A DNA stretch of 64,000 nt from an uncultured Acetatifactor sp. Its GTDB lineage: Bacteria; Bacillota; Clostridia; Lachnospirales; Lachnospiraceae. The stretch covers positions 62,001-126,000 of the forward strand of contig CAJUQT010000003.1 in the NCBI GenBank assembly GCA_910588225.1, given 5' to 3'. The translations under genes and the position numbers were made by a program. Below the pieces are notes generated by a model. It had not been told where the DNA came from and did no database searches. It worked only from the letters and a program-made list of their open reading frames with translations. The first letter of the stretch is position 1. Each line of letters begins with the position of its first letter. Positions 51,880 through 60,847 of the stretch are shown here, in pieces.

Positions 51880-53125
51880 CATTTTCTGAAACCTCTTTTT
51901 CAGAGGAGGTCTTCACGGCAATGCCGTTTACGATCACTCCGCCGTCCAGTTCGATGACAAGACATTCCCTGCCGTTTATTCTGCGGGTCTCAATCAAATC
52001 GGTACGTTCCGGATTGACCTTGATGACGATATCCGGGGTTTTCACCTCAAAGGAACGAGTGTTCATAACATTGGACATGAGCAGAGAAGTATTCTCCCCG
52101 GCCGTTTCGTCGTAATGCCGGTCAAATTCATCCAGCTTGTCATTTGCCACGCCGCTGTCGGCCAGAATGGTTTTGACTTCATTTTTATCCAGTACAAGTG
52201 GTTCCGGTGCCTCTCTGTGCTCTTCCGCCAGCTCGGTGAACCGGTCGTGAATGCTTTTTACCACTTCGATATCGCAGTCTTCTCCCAGGGCATCTTCTAT
52301 CAGAGCCTGAAAGGTTTCTTTCTGACTGTCGGCGGAGAGAGGCAGGGGACAGCCAAACAACTGTTCCACGAATCCTTCCTTTAATTCTTCCGAATTTTTC
52401 GAATAGTACAGGAGGCTGTGAATATCTGCACTTCTGTCAGTGAAGGCCGGGAAGAGGAAACCTGCCTCGGGAAGAGATACCACCCAGTCTCGGGTACGGT
52501 TTCGGAACGTATTTTCTTCTGCGTCATAACTCAGTCCCGGCTTGGAGAGCTCAACGGGACAGATACAGGACAGTATGTATTCATAGATTTCATCGGAGGC
52601 ATCCTCCATTTCCAGACCGTCTGTGGTCCTTCCCGGCACATCATAGATGTCATGGATGATCAGAATCAGATAATTTCCCACATATTCATAGTTTTCGATG
52701 ATTTTGTCATAATAGGCTTCCAGGAGGGTATCATCTTTCAGCTTGCTGTCTCTCAGGCGCAGCAGAAATTCATGGGTATTGTTCGAAGATTCCGTGTTTA
52801 TGCGGGAGGAAGAAGCAGTGTCTGCATCTCCGGGGACCTGGACGTCGGGAAGCACCTCGGCGGCAGCGTCTGCGGTAAGCCCGGCCATTTCCAGAGACAG
52901 AGGGAAATCCAGGGTCAGGAGGTTTCTGCCCAGAGTTCCGGACAGGACCTTCCGCAGAATTTCGAAGTATTTGAACATTTCTTCTTCGGGTAGGGCAAGA
53001 AAGGCCTGCTTCAGCTCGGTTTTTTTATTTTTCTCCCCATCCACATAACAGCCGCAGATACGTGTGATGGAGCAGTTTTTGGGTGTGAGCAGCTTTTTGA
53101 TTTCTGCAATCTCTTTTTTGGTCAT
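51863..53125 (-). CDS. DUF4317 family protein
   Basis: A 420-residue soluble protein matching DUF4317, a family largely confined to Clostridia. It begins TKKEIAEIKKLLTPKNCSIT, with RICGCYVDGEK and ELKQAFLALPEEEMFKYFEI next. Later landmarks are LRLRDSKLKDDTLLEAYYDK, YLILIIHDIYDVPGRTTDG and YSKNSEELKEGFVEQLFGC. Function is unknown. It is divergent from mscL. Residues 95-115 are a low-complexity Ser/Asn/Thr segment. The 3' end forms part of a terminator shared with the convergent chemoreceptor gene. Confidence 0.88.
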   Translation of the reverse strand: MTKKEIAEIKKLLTPKNCSITRICGCYVDGEKNKKTELKQAFLALPEEEMFKYFEILRKVLSGTLGRNLLTLDFPLSLEMAGLTADAAAEVLPDVQVPGDADTASSSRINTESSNNTHEFLLRLRDSKLKDDTLLEAYYDKIIENYEYVGNYLILIIHDIYDVPGRTTDGLEMEDASDEIYEYILSCICPVELSKPGLSYDAEENTFRNRTRDWVVSLPEAGFLFPAFTDRSADIHSLLYYSKNSEELKEGFVEQLFGCPLPLSADSQKETFQALIEDALGEDCDIEVVKSIHDRFTELAEEHREAPEPLVLDKNEVKTILADSGVANDKLDEFDRHYDETAGENTSLLMSNVMNTRSFEVKTPDIVIKVNPERTDLIETRRINGRECLVIELDGGVIVNGIAVKTSSEKEVSENERGEE

Positions 53126-53215
53126 GGCGTCAACTCCTTAAATTGATTTCAGTCTGTTTTCACGGCACTTGTTCAGTATATACCAAAATTTATGGACAGG
53201 CAAGTTACAAATGGG

Positions 53216-53244
53216 TTGTGGCAGGAGAATTCTTGTGATACTAT
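53216..53244 (+). promoter_or_regulatory. Promoter candidate of mscL
   Basis: TTGTGG (53216-53221), 17 bases, TACTAT (53239-53244) with TGA before the -10, about 80 bases upstream of the mscL start. Confidence 0.45.
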
Positions 53245-53323
53245 TAATAGGACGGATTTGGAATGTCAGAAAAGTAAAGCAGCTGCACAGGCTGAGGAAA
53301 TATGCAGAAAGGCAGGAAAACAG

Positions 53324-53797
53324 ATGGGCAGGAAAGAAAAAAAGGATTTTCAAGGGAAGGGATTTGTAGCGGAGTTCAGAAAGTTTATTACAAGAGGGAA
53401 TGTGCTGGATATGGCAGTGGGTGTCATTGTGGGCGGCGCGTTTACTTCCATTGTGACTTCGCTGAACCAGGATATTCTGACACCGATACTGGGCATTTTC
53501 GGGGGCACAGATTTCAGCTATCTGTCTGTTACTCTGGGCGGCGGGGAAAATGCGCCGGTGCTTTATTACGGGAAATTTATTACAGCAATTATCAATTTCC
53601 TGATTACGGCGCTGGTTATTTTCTGTCTGATTAAAGTGATTAACGTGCTGAGTGACAGGATGAAGAAAAAGGAAGAGGATAAGCCTGCCGCACCCACTAC
53701 GAAGAAGTGTCCCTATTGTCTCAGTGACATTCCGAAAGAGGCGCTCAGATGTCCTTACTGTACTTCTCATCTGGACGAAAAGAAGGAGAACCGGTAA
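53324..53797 (+). CDS. mscL: Large-conductance mechanosensitive channel with zinc-ribbon tail
   Basis: A 157-residue channel that opens under membrane tension to release solutes after osmotic downshift. The family start is clear: FVAEFRKFITRGNVLDMAVG with VIVGGAFTSIVTSLNQDILT (TM1), and FITAIINFLITALVIFCLIK (TM2). After the usual cytoplasmic helix there is a C-terminal CPYC-X10-CPYC zinc ribbon (residues 128-145), a tail found in some clostridial MscL proteins and absent in E. coli. ATG at 53324 follows GGCAGGA. The downstream lipoprotein gene starts 30 bases later and may be co-transcribed. Confidence 0.93.
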   Translation: MGRKEKKDFQGKGFVAEFRKFITRGNVLDMAVGVIVGGAFTSIVTSLNQDILTPILGIFGGTDFSYLSVTLGGGENAPVLYYGKFITAIINFLITALVIFCLIKVINVLSDRMKKKEEDKPAAPTTKKCPYCLSDIPKEALRCPYCTSHLDEKKENR

Positions 53798-53827
53798 ATT
53801 ATCGGTATGCCGGACAGGGAGGCCGCT

Positions 53828-54883
53828 ATGTTTTTACTAAAAAGAGGAAAAAAATGGATCTGCCTGATGGCAGGTGCGCTGACTGCTGTCATACTGGGAG
53901 GCTGCGGCGGAGCCGGGGAGAAGACCCAGAGTGCCATGCAGATGATTCAGGAGCTGGATTATCAGGGGGCGCTTGCGCAGCTGGACAGTGCAGAGGAGAG
54001 CGGGGAGAACAGCAGACTGATTAACAGAGCCAGGGGAATCGCCTGCATGGGATTGATTGACTATGAAGGGGCGGCTGCTTTTTTTGAGGCGGCCATTGCG
54101 GGCAGTGACGGTCTGGTGCAGAGTATAGATTATGATCTGAATTTCTATCTGGCTGCAGCTTACACCAAGAGTGAAAGATACAAAGAGGCGGAGGAAATCT
54201 ATAATGCGGTGCTTGCCCTGCGCCCGAATGAAGAGGACGCCTATTTCCTCCGGGGAAATGTGCGTCTGGCACTGAACAATTATGAGGAGGCCATCGCGGA
54301 TTTCGATAAGGCTATTTCCATGAATCCTGCAAATTATGACCGGCTGATAGAAATATTTGAAGTGCTGGATTATTACGGGCACGGAGAGGCGGGGCAGGTT
54401 TATCTGCGGAATGCTCTGGAGTCCGGGGGAAAGGACATGGACAAATATGTCAGCGGCCGCATTTATTATTTTCTTGGAGAATATCAGAATGCCTATATGG
54501 CTCTGGAGGAAGCGAGAGAGAAGGGCGGCGCGGAGAGCTATCTGTATCTGGGCAGAGCCTATGAGGCCACAGGGGACTACAACTACGCGGCCAACGTTTA
54601 CAACAGCTACCTGGAGAATAACGAGGGTAATGCGGAAATGTACAACCAGCTGGGACTCTGTGAGATGACCCGGGGAGAGTATCTGAAAGCGCTGGAGGCT
54701 TTTCAGGCGGGTATGCAGCTGAAGGATACCGCCATGATGCAGACTTTGTCCTTCAATGAGATTGTGGCTTATGAATTCCTGGGAGAGTACAGGCAGGCAC
54801 AGGTTCTGATGGAAAATTATCTGAAAAATTATCCTGATGACGAGCAGGCGAAGAGAGAGTACGAATTCCTTTCCACCAGATAA
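53828..54883 (+). CDS. TPR lipoprotein
   Basis: A 351-residue lipoprotein. The signal peptide ends with a lipobox (AVILGGC), then about seven tetratricopeptide repeats follow: DYDLNFYLAAAYTKSERYKE, PNEEDAYFLRGNVRLALNNY with EEAIADFDKAI, ESYLYLGRAYEATGDYNYAA, and AEMYNQLGLCEMTRGEYLKA. It probably acts as a protein-binding scaffold on the outer face of the membrane. ATG at 53828 has AGGGAGG 6 bases upstream; an ATG 21 bases earlier is possible but gives a longer, more polar start. A strong terminator follows. Confidence 0.85.
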   Translation: MFLLKRGKKWICLMAGALTAVILGGCGGAGEKTQSAMQMIQELDYQGALAQLDSAEESGENSRLINRARGIACMGLIDYEGAAAFFEAAIAGSDGLVQSIDYDLNFYLAAAYTKSERYKEAEEIYNAVLALRPNEEDAYFLRGNVRLALNNYEEAIADFDKAISMNPANYDRLIEIFEVLDYYGHGEAGQVYLRNALESGGKDMDKYVSGRIYYFLGEYQNAYMALEEAREKGGAESYLYLGRAYEATGDYNYAANVYNSYLENNEGNAEMYNQLGLCEMTRGEYLKALEAFQAGMQLKDTAMMQTLSFNEIVAYEFLGEYRQAQVLMENYLKNYPDDEQAKREYEFLSTR

Positions 54884-54907
54884 AATGATACAGGAAGTAC
54901 ATAGGGA

Positions 54908-54936
54908 AAAAGCATCGGCCGAAGGCCGATGCTTTT
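54908..54936. terminator. Bidirectional intrinsic terminator
   Basis: AAAAGCATCGGCC and GGCCGATGCTTTT form a perfect 13-bp stem with a 3-base loop, flanked by A-run and T-run. It serves both the TPR lipoprotein gene and the convergent cold-shock gene. Confidence 0.85.
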
Positions 54937-54959
54937 TACTGTTTGGTTGCAAGAAGCAA

Positions 54960-55175
54960 TTAAGCTACAACAGTAACGTTGGTAGCACGGATTTTGCTGC
55001 TGTTCTGGGGATCACATTCGGTATCGAAAGTAACCTTCTGACCTTCTTCAAGAGACTTGAATCCCTCAGCATTGATGGCGGAAAAATGTACGAATACTTC
55101 TTCTCCGGTAGCATCATTGGTGATGAATCCGTAACCCTTCTGTGCATTAAACCATTTTACTGTACCGTTATTCAT
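54960..55175 (-). CDS. Cold-shock protein (CspA family)
   Basis: A 71-residue single cold-shock domain that binds single-stranded RNA and DNA. RNP1 is KGYGFITN, RNP2 is VFVHFSAI, and the start MNNGTVKWFNAQ is typical. AAGGAGG precedes the ATG. Transcription starts about 140 bases upstream, behind a consensus promoter, giving a long leader with strong nested inverted repeats (see separate entry). This suggests RNA-structure control, as known for other cold-shock genes. Confidence 0.95.
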   Translation of the reverse strand: MNNGTVKWFNAQKGYGFITNDATGEEVFVHFSAINAEGFKSLEEGQKVTFDTECDPQNSSKIRATNVTVVA

Positions 55176-55315
55176 TTAGGTACCTCCTTCATAATATTTG
55201 GTATTTTACGATTCTAAATCCTCGGGCAGAAAAATCACATATTTTTGTAAACCATCATTAAAAGTAACAGTGACTTACAAAAATATGTGAGTTCAATGAC
55301 TTTCATTTAGAATAC
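55176..55315 (-). promoter_or_regulatory. Structured 5' leader of the cold-shock gene
   Basis: The leader holds two nested perfect inverted repeats: an outer 9-bp pair (ATTCTAAAT at 55211-55219 with ATTTAGAAT at 55305-55313) and an inner 15-bp pair (CACATATTTTTGTAA at 55236-55250 with TTACAAAAATATGTG at 55275-55289). The 5' end of the RNA would be tied into the outer stem, with the ribosome-binding site just outside it. This layout is consistent with a thermosensitive switch; function is inferred. Confidence 0.65.
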
Positions 55316-55321
55316 GGTTGC

Positions 55322-55351
55322 AGTATACCACCATTCTATACGTAATGTCAA
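55322..55351 (-). promoter_or_regulatory. Promoter of the cold-shock gene
   Basis: On the minus strand, TTGACA (55346-55351), 18 bases, TATACT (55322-55327). The predicted start near 55315 falls at the edge of the outer inverted repeat of the leader. Confidence 0.75.
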
Positions 55352-55432
55352 TAAGTTTTTTTGAAAATGTGCATAGATTTTTGTGATTCAGGGAAAACTT
55401 GGTACAAATCGTTTAACTTGGAGGATTTTCCT

Positions 55433-56095
55433 ATGATGATGAATGTATTGTGGATGATGACAGCGTTGGTTGCAGGGTTTATGGTGGGCAGGATATCCAT
55501 GTATTCCATGTACGGACAGATGGATGTGGAAGAGACGGAAGAGGCCTCTGTTCCTCAGGAGGAGAGAAAGCGGTTCCGGCGGGGAAGAGGACACAGAACA
55601 GAAGAAAAAGGGCAGTTCTGGTCCGTGGGAAGTCCGGCATCCGGTGATGTGACGCTGCAGAGGGAGGGAGAACATCCCACAGTGGTAATCCATCCTGACA
55701 GCGACAGAATCTATGCGCCGGCGGGCGGAAAAGTCACCAGACTGTTTCCCATGGGCAATGCGCTGCTGTTTACCACGGATTTTGGGACAGAATTATACAT
55801 TCAGGCAGGAGATCGAAACGACGAGCTTCTGGTCCGACACTATCGCCCCAGAATTGTTCAGAACGAAGTAGTGGAAAAAGGGAAGCTGCTTCTGGAATTT
55901 GACAGGGCAGGTCTGGTGACGGAAGGCGCCTCTGCAGAAGTACTTGTCTGTGTGGAGAACTGTTTCTATGGCGGGGAGGTGCGGCTGACGGCCGGTGAAT
56001 ATGTGAAAGTCGGTGAAGAAATTCTGCAGGTATGTGAAAAAACCGCGCAGGAGTCTTTTTCCAAAGCACGAGCGGTGTCTGTCAAGACTTCCTGA
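55433..56095 (+). CDS. Membrane-anchored EIIA-Glc-like protein without catalytic histidines
   Basis: A 220-residue protein. An N-terminal helix (residues 3-20) and a charged linker (30-65) precede a PTS EIIA type-1 fold (70-205): DRIYAPAGGKVTRLFPMGNA, then FGTELYIQAGD, and VVEKGKLLLEFDRAGLVTEG. In true EIIA-Glc, two His residues sit in NHAF and in LFVHFG. Here these positions read GNAL (Asn) and YIQAG (Gln), so phosphate transfer looks impossible. It may be a structural or regulatory relative of peptidoglycan-type or PTS proteins. GGAGG lies 8 bases before ATG 55433. It is divergent from the cold-shock gene. Confidence 0.75.
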   Translation: MMMNVLWMMTALVAGFMVGRISMYSMYGQMDVEETEEASVPQEERKRFRRGRGHRTEEKGQFWSVGSPASGDVTLQREGEHPTVVIHPDSDRIYAPAGGKVTRLFPMGNALLFTTDFGTELYIQAGDRNDELLVRHYRPRIVQNEVVEKGKLLLEFDRAGLVTEGASAEVLVCVENCFYGGEVRLTAGEYVKVGEEILQVCEKTAQESFSKARAVSVKTS

Positions 56096-56256
56096 TTTTC
56101 AGGAAGAAATAAGGCTGTTCCACTATATCTTAATAAATGGATAAGACGGTTAAGATTTGAATATTGTCAGACTGTGAGAGATATGAGATAATAATTTCAC
56201 CAACAGGAAACGGGCCAGGGAGATAAATCTTCCTGGTGCTGCTTTTTTAACAATTT

Positions 56257-57252
56257 ATGCCTGCGGATCAGCTCAATGTCTTTGGGCTGTATCATGCCGG
56301 GGGTTCTGGGAAGGCCAGAGAAGCACAGACGACGGAAAGAGAGTGATGAATCTGACCAGAAGCGGATGGGCGGGAAGCCAGAGATACGGAACCGTGCTCT
56401 GGTCCGGGGATATTGCGGCAGACTGGGGGATCCTGAGGCATCAGATTGCGACGGGACTGCAGTTCTGTGCTGGCGGACTTCCCTACTGGACTCTGGATAT
56501 CGGGGCTTTCTTCGTTAAGAAAGGGATTCAGTGGTTCAGGAACGGGGAATACCCCGGGGGACTTGAGGATGCCGGTTACAGGGAAATGTATGTGAGGTGG
56601 TTCCAGTATGCCGCTTTTCTGCCCATATTCCGGGCCTATGGGAGGGATGTGAGAAGGGAGCCCTGGCAGTTTGGAGCAGAGGGGGATCTCTTCTATGAAG
56701 CGCTGCGGGAGGCGATTCGTCTGCGCTACAGTCTGCTGCCTTATCTGTATTCCCTTGCGGGAGAAGTCTATCTGGAGGACGGCATGATGATGCGTCCGCT
56801 GATGTTCGATTTTCCAGAGGATGAGAAGGTATTCCGGATTTCCGACCAGTATATGCTGGGAGACGCACTGATGATTTGTCCGGTGACAGTTCCCATGTAT
56901 TATGAAAAAGGCGGACGGTCCATAGAGACGGGGACACGGAAAGTGAGGAAGGTATATCTGCCCGCAGGCACAGACTGGTATGACTGGCACACAGGAGAGC
57001 GCCTTTCCGGCGGACAGGAGACAGAGACTTCGGCGCCTCTGTCACAGAGCATTTACACTTTACGAGGATGCGGGAGACGGCTACGGATATGAGGAAGATG
57101 CCTGCTGTCGGACGAGAATTACCTGGGACGAGGAGACCGAACAGGTGGACTGGGTATCGGAAGGAGATCTGGCGTATCGGCAGGGGGAACTGCAGGTAAA
57201 GCTTATCCGGGCGGATGCGGTTCAGACACATGAGGAACTGGAAAAACAGTAG
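56257..57252 (+). pseudogene. GH31 glycosidase pseudogene
   Basis: Only the second half of a GH31 enzyme remains. It begins DQLNVFGLYHAGG, shifts frame near 56337 (two extra bases), continues NLTRSGWAGSQRYGTVLWSGDIAADW (acid/base Asp in WSGD) and the rest of the barrel, then breaks again near 57050. After this a C-terminal piece FTLYEDAGDGYGYEEDACCR follows in another frame. The first half with the nucleophile is missing. It is followed by an intact GH2 gene, so an operon of two enzymes probably lost its first member. Confidence 0.85.
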
Positions 57253-57297
57253 TGCGGGCAGGGGAGGCTGCCCGGGCGGAACAGGAGAAGCAGAAAA

Positions 57298-59730
57298 ATG
57301 GAGAGAATACATATTTTATGGAACCGGGACTGGAAATTCATGCATGGATATTTCCCGGATGCGGCGGGAGCGGAGTTTGATGATTCAGAATGGTACGACA
57401 TCGGTCTGCCGCATTCTTTCGGAATTCCCTATTTTATGGAAAAAGATTTTTATGTGGGTTACGGCTGCTATCGAAAACGGCTGTATATTGAAAAGGCGTG
57501 GCTGGGCCGGCGGATTCTTCTGGAGTTCCAGGGAGTTTTTCAGGAAACGGAAATCTATGTGAACGGAAGTCTGACCGGTACCCATAAAGGCGGCTATACC
57601 GCTTTTGTGACGGATATTACGGATGCCGTGACGGCAGGGGAGAATATCGTGTTTATCAGAGTGAATAATCTCTGGAATCCCAGACTTGCGCCCAGGGCGG
57701 GAGAGCATGTGTTCAACGGAGGCATTTACCGGGATGTAAGTCTGATTGTGACAGACACGGTTCATGTGGCCTGGTACGGAACCTTTGTGACAACGCCGGA
57801 AATTTCCGGGGAACGGGCGACAGTGGAGATTGCCACGGAAGTGGAAAATCAGGAAGCGTGTGAGGTGGGCTGCCGACTGATTTCTGTTATCCGGTACGAA
57901 GAACAGGAAGTGGCACGGGCAGAGGGAGAACTGACAGTGGGAGCGGGGGAGACCGTGGTGCTTCGGCAGCGCACTGCCGTTCTGCAGCCGAAGCTCTGGA
58001 GCCCGGAAGCGCCCCGCTTATATCAGGCAGAGACCCTTGTGTATACAGAAGGGCAGCTGAGGGACCGGTATGAGACAACTTTCGGCATCCGCTGGTTTGC
58101 GTTCACTGCAGACAGGGGCTTTTTCCTGAACGGGGAACATTATGAGATTCACGGGGCCAATGTTCATCAGGACCATGCGGGCTGGTCGGATGCCGTGACA
58201 CATACGGGAATCACCCGGGACATCGGGATGGTGAAGGAATGCGGCATGAACTTTATAAGAGGCTCTCATTATCCGCATCACACTTTTTTCGCGGGGGAAT
58301 GCGACAGACAGGGAGTGCTGTTCTGGTCGGAGAACTGTTTCTGGGGAACCGGAGGAGCGAAGGTGGAAGGATACTGGACTGCCAGCGCCTATCCGGTGAA
58401 AGAGGAGGACGAAGCGGAATTTGAGGAGAGCTGTGTCCGCTCTCTTACGGAAATGATCCGGACCAACCGGAATCATCCCAGTATTATTGTGTGGAGTATG
58501 TGCAACGAACCTTTTTTCACCGATGCGGCTACAACGGACAAAGCGAAAGCACTGCTGAGAAAGTTGGTGGAGGTTTCTCACAGTCTGGATGCCACGAGAC
58601 CTGCGGCCATCGGCGGCGCCCAGAGAGGCGGATTTGACACCCTGGGCGATCTGGCGGGCTATAACGGAGACGGCGCGGCGATTTTTCATGATCCGGGATT
58701 TCCCAGCTTTGTATCAGAATACGGGAGTACGGTGGCAGACCGGCCGGGAACCTTTGCGTCCCGCTATACGGACGGGGTGGAGCAGCCGTATGCCTGGCGC
58801 AGCGGCAAGTCGCTCTGGTGCGCGTTCCATCATGGCAGTATCCTGTATGATATGGGGCATATGGGAATCATTGATTATCACAGACTGCCGCTGGATGCCT
58901 GGTACTGGTACCGGGAGCAGCTGACGGGAAAGCCGCGGCCGGAGAGTGCGGTGGAGGGAGTTGCCCATGCGCTTACGCTTACCGCGGACCGGGAAGTTAT
59001 CTCAGATGACGGAACGCAGGATACACAGCTGGCAGTGGCGCTTCTGGATGCGGAGGGCCGGCGTCTTTCCAATTCCTGCCAGGTGACACTGTCTGTGGTC
59101 AGCGGAGGTGGCAGATTTCCTACCGGAAAACGTTTTGTAATGTCAGCGGAGAAAGGAAGCTTTCTGGACGGTCTGGGTGCCATTGAAATGCGGGGACTCT
59201 ATGGAGGAGACACTGTGATACGGGCGGAGGCGGAAGGCGTGATTCCGGCGGAAATCCTCATTCATGTGAACGGAGAGGAAAAAAGAGAGGGAGCATTTGA
59301 GAATGAATTACTTCCGCCGCCCAGTGTGATGAAGGCTCCAAAGGGAGAGAAACTTTATGAGATCGGCATAAACCGGCCGGTTTTCAGCAGCAGCGCGGCG
59401 GAAAAGTTCCCCGCCCGGAGTGTCACTGACGGAAGCTGGGATACCTGCTGGTGTCCGGCGGAGAAGAGGGACGGAGAATGGATTATGGTGGATATGGAAG
59501 GCACAAAGGAAATCCGTGAGATTCGGATAACCTTTGCGGAGATGGTGCATGGAGAATTTGAGGTGGCTCTGTCCGGGAACAGGGAGGGATTCGAAGTGCT
59601 TTATGCGTCCGGAGAGAGACCGGAGCTGACCCATCTGACCTTAAAACCCCAGGACAAAGAGGCACGTTTTATCCGGATTCGCTTTTTGGAACAGGCGGTG
59701 GGTATTCGCAGGATGGAGATATTGGCGTAG
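57298..59730 (+). CDS. GH2 beta-galactosidase/beta-glucuronidase family protein with discoidin-like domain
   Basis: An 810-residue enzyme. A jelly-roll sugar-binding domain (residues 40-165; RILLEFQGVFQETEIYVNGS), an Ig-like domain, then the barrel: EIHGANVHQDHAGWSDAVTH, FIRGSHYPHHTFF, acid/base Glu in IIVWSMCNEPFF, and nucleophile Glu in FPSFVSEYGST. Residues 555-650 form a further Ig-like domain, and the last 130 residues are an F5/8 type C (CBM32-like) domain with ITFAEMVHGEFEVALS. There is no signal peptide. Which beta-linked sugar it removes is open. It follows the GH31 pseudogene by 45 bases. Confidence 0.9.
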   Translation: MERIHILWNRDWKFMHGYFPDAAGAEFDDSEWYDIGLPHSFGIPYFMEKDFYVGYGCYRKRLYIEKAWLGRRILLEFQGVFQETEIYVNGSLTGTHKGGYTAFVTDITDAVTAGENIVFIRVNNLWNPRLAPRAGEHVFNGGIYRDVSLIVTDTVHVAWYGTFVTTPEISGERATVEIATEVENQEACEVGCRLISVIRYEEQEVARAEGELTVGAGETVVLRQRTAVLQPKLWSPEAPRLYQAETLVYTEGQLRDRYETTFGIRWFAFTADRGFFLNGEHYEIHGANVHQDHAGWSDAVTHTGITRDIGMVKECGMNFIRGSHYPHHTFFAGECDRQGVLFWSENCFWGTGGAKVEGYWTASAYPVKEEDEAEFEESCVRSLTEMIRTNRNHPSIIVWSMCNEPFFTDAATTDKAKALLRKLVEVSHSLDATRPAAIGGAQRGGFDTLGDLAGYNGDGAAIFHDPGFPSFVSEYGSTVADRPGTFASRYTDGVEQPYAWRSGKSLWCAFHHGSILYDMGHMGIIDYHRLPLDAWYWYREQLTGKPRPESAVEGVAHALTLTADREVISDDGTQDTQLAVALLDAEGRRLSNSCQVTLSVVSGGGRFPTGKRFVMSAEKGSFLDGLGAIEMRGLYGGDTVIRAEAEGVIPAEILIHVNGEEKREGAFENELLPPPSVMKAPKGEKLYEIGINRPVFSSSAAEKFPARSVTDGSWDTCWCPAEKRDGEWIMVDMEGTKEIREIRITFAEMVHGEFEVALSGNREGFEVLYASGERPELTHLTLKPQDKEARFIRIRFLEQAVGIRRMEILA

Positions 59731-59754
59731 AGGAGAGTGTGAAAAGGCGATGTT

Positions 59755-60003
59755 TCAGAACAGCAGTGAAGCGGAAGCGGTGTTCGAGGGCAGGTGTTCC
59801 TTTTCCGAAATTACATAGATGATATTCTCACCGTTGACGGCTTCAAGCAGCTTTGTCGGGAAAGACTGCTTTGCGGCAGCTTTGCTTTTTTCCAGGCGAA
59901 GATAATTCCGGCCTGTATAAACCTGTGCATGTATACTCTCTTTCAATTTGTCTGCAAGGGTGGATTTGCCTGTACAGCTCTCACCAAAAATTCCAATCAC
60001 CAT
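59755..60003 (-). pseudogene. P-loop nucleotide-binding protein, truncated
   Basis: Begins MVIGIFGESCTGKSTLADKL (Walker A) and continues QVYTGRNYLRLEKSKAAAKQ and GENIIYVISEKEHL. It resembles small AAA/adenylate-kinase-like ATPases of Lachnospiraceae that run to about 180 residues. Homology stops after EKEHL, and the frame ends 12 residues later, so the lid and C-terminal half are lost. Confidence 0.6.
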
Positions 60004-60040
60004 TGTTGTCTGCTCCTGTCAATTTTCTGCTCTGACTTTT

Positions 60041-60651
60041 TCATTGTTGTCCATTTATATCATTGTTCTCCGGGTACAAGTATCGTGCCATGGCCGACAA
60101 AATCGATGTGATCCGAAGCCGCATTTGTGCCGCCGAACATATTATTGGCGCCGACGGCAATGTGAAAAGTGCCGCACATTTTTCTAACAAAACGGTATAA
60201 CCGCACAGTTCCGTCACATTGGGGTTCATGCCAAAGCCCAGCTCGCAGACAACTTTGTTCTCCAGCGGCTGTTTCTCGAAAAAGACGGTGATTTCGGGAT
60301 GGCTGCTGCCGCTTACCTGCCCGTCCGCAATATGCAGCAGAACCTGCTCGTATTTTGTGCCGTCAAGGTAGAAAGCTTCAAAATAAACTGTTCCCCGGGT
60401 TTTGTCCTCCACGGGAACAAATCAAAATATTGCTCATTGTAACAGCTTTCTTTTGCTGTGAGGAAGATGTCCCGATTTACAGATCGAGACTGCTGCAGCA
60501 ATACGGGTGTGGCCCCTGTCTCCGCCACAGCTGTCATGAAATTGTTTGCAATCTCCTTGTCAGCGTCCTCTCCCCAGAAATGAATCAGGATCATTTCACC
60601 GGAAGAGACACCGCTGGCTTTCACAATTTTAGATACAATTTTTCTGTCCAT
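60041..60651 (-). pseudogene. M29-like aminopeptidase pseudogene
   Basis: The minus-strand start reads SKIVKASGVSSGEMILIHFW and ETGATPVLLQQSRSVNRDIF. A frame change near 60410 then leads to a non-contiguous part, RGTVYFEAFYLDGTKYEQVL and VVCELGFGMNPNVTELCGYT. After this the frame changes again and the gene ends. The two pieces fit the beginning and the metal-binding last third of a short aminopeptidase T (M29)-like family; the middle is deleted. Non-functional. About 260 bases upstream are AT-rich and hold no gene. Confidence 0.6.
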
Positions 60652-60847
60652 TTATCTTAAACCTCCAATCTGAATTTGATTATATCATTACACTATTGAA
60701 AAAATAAGTTTAATTTTATGATTATAAAAATAAATTTTCGGATGATGGCTGTTTTTCCATAAACTGCCTGGAAGCATACAATGAAAGGGCCAAAACCGGG
60801 GCAGATGCATTTCAGCCCTGTCTAACAGCATTCCGGAGGCACATATA

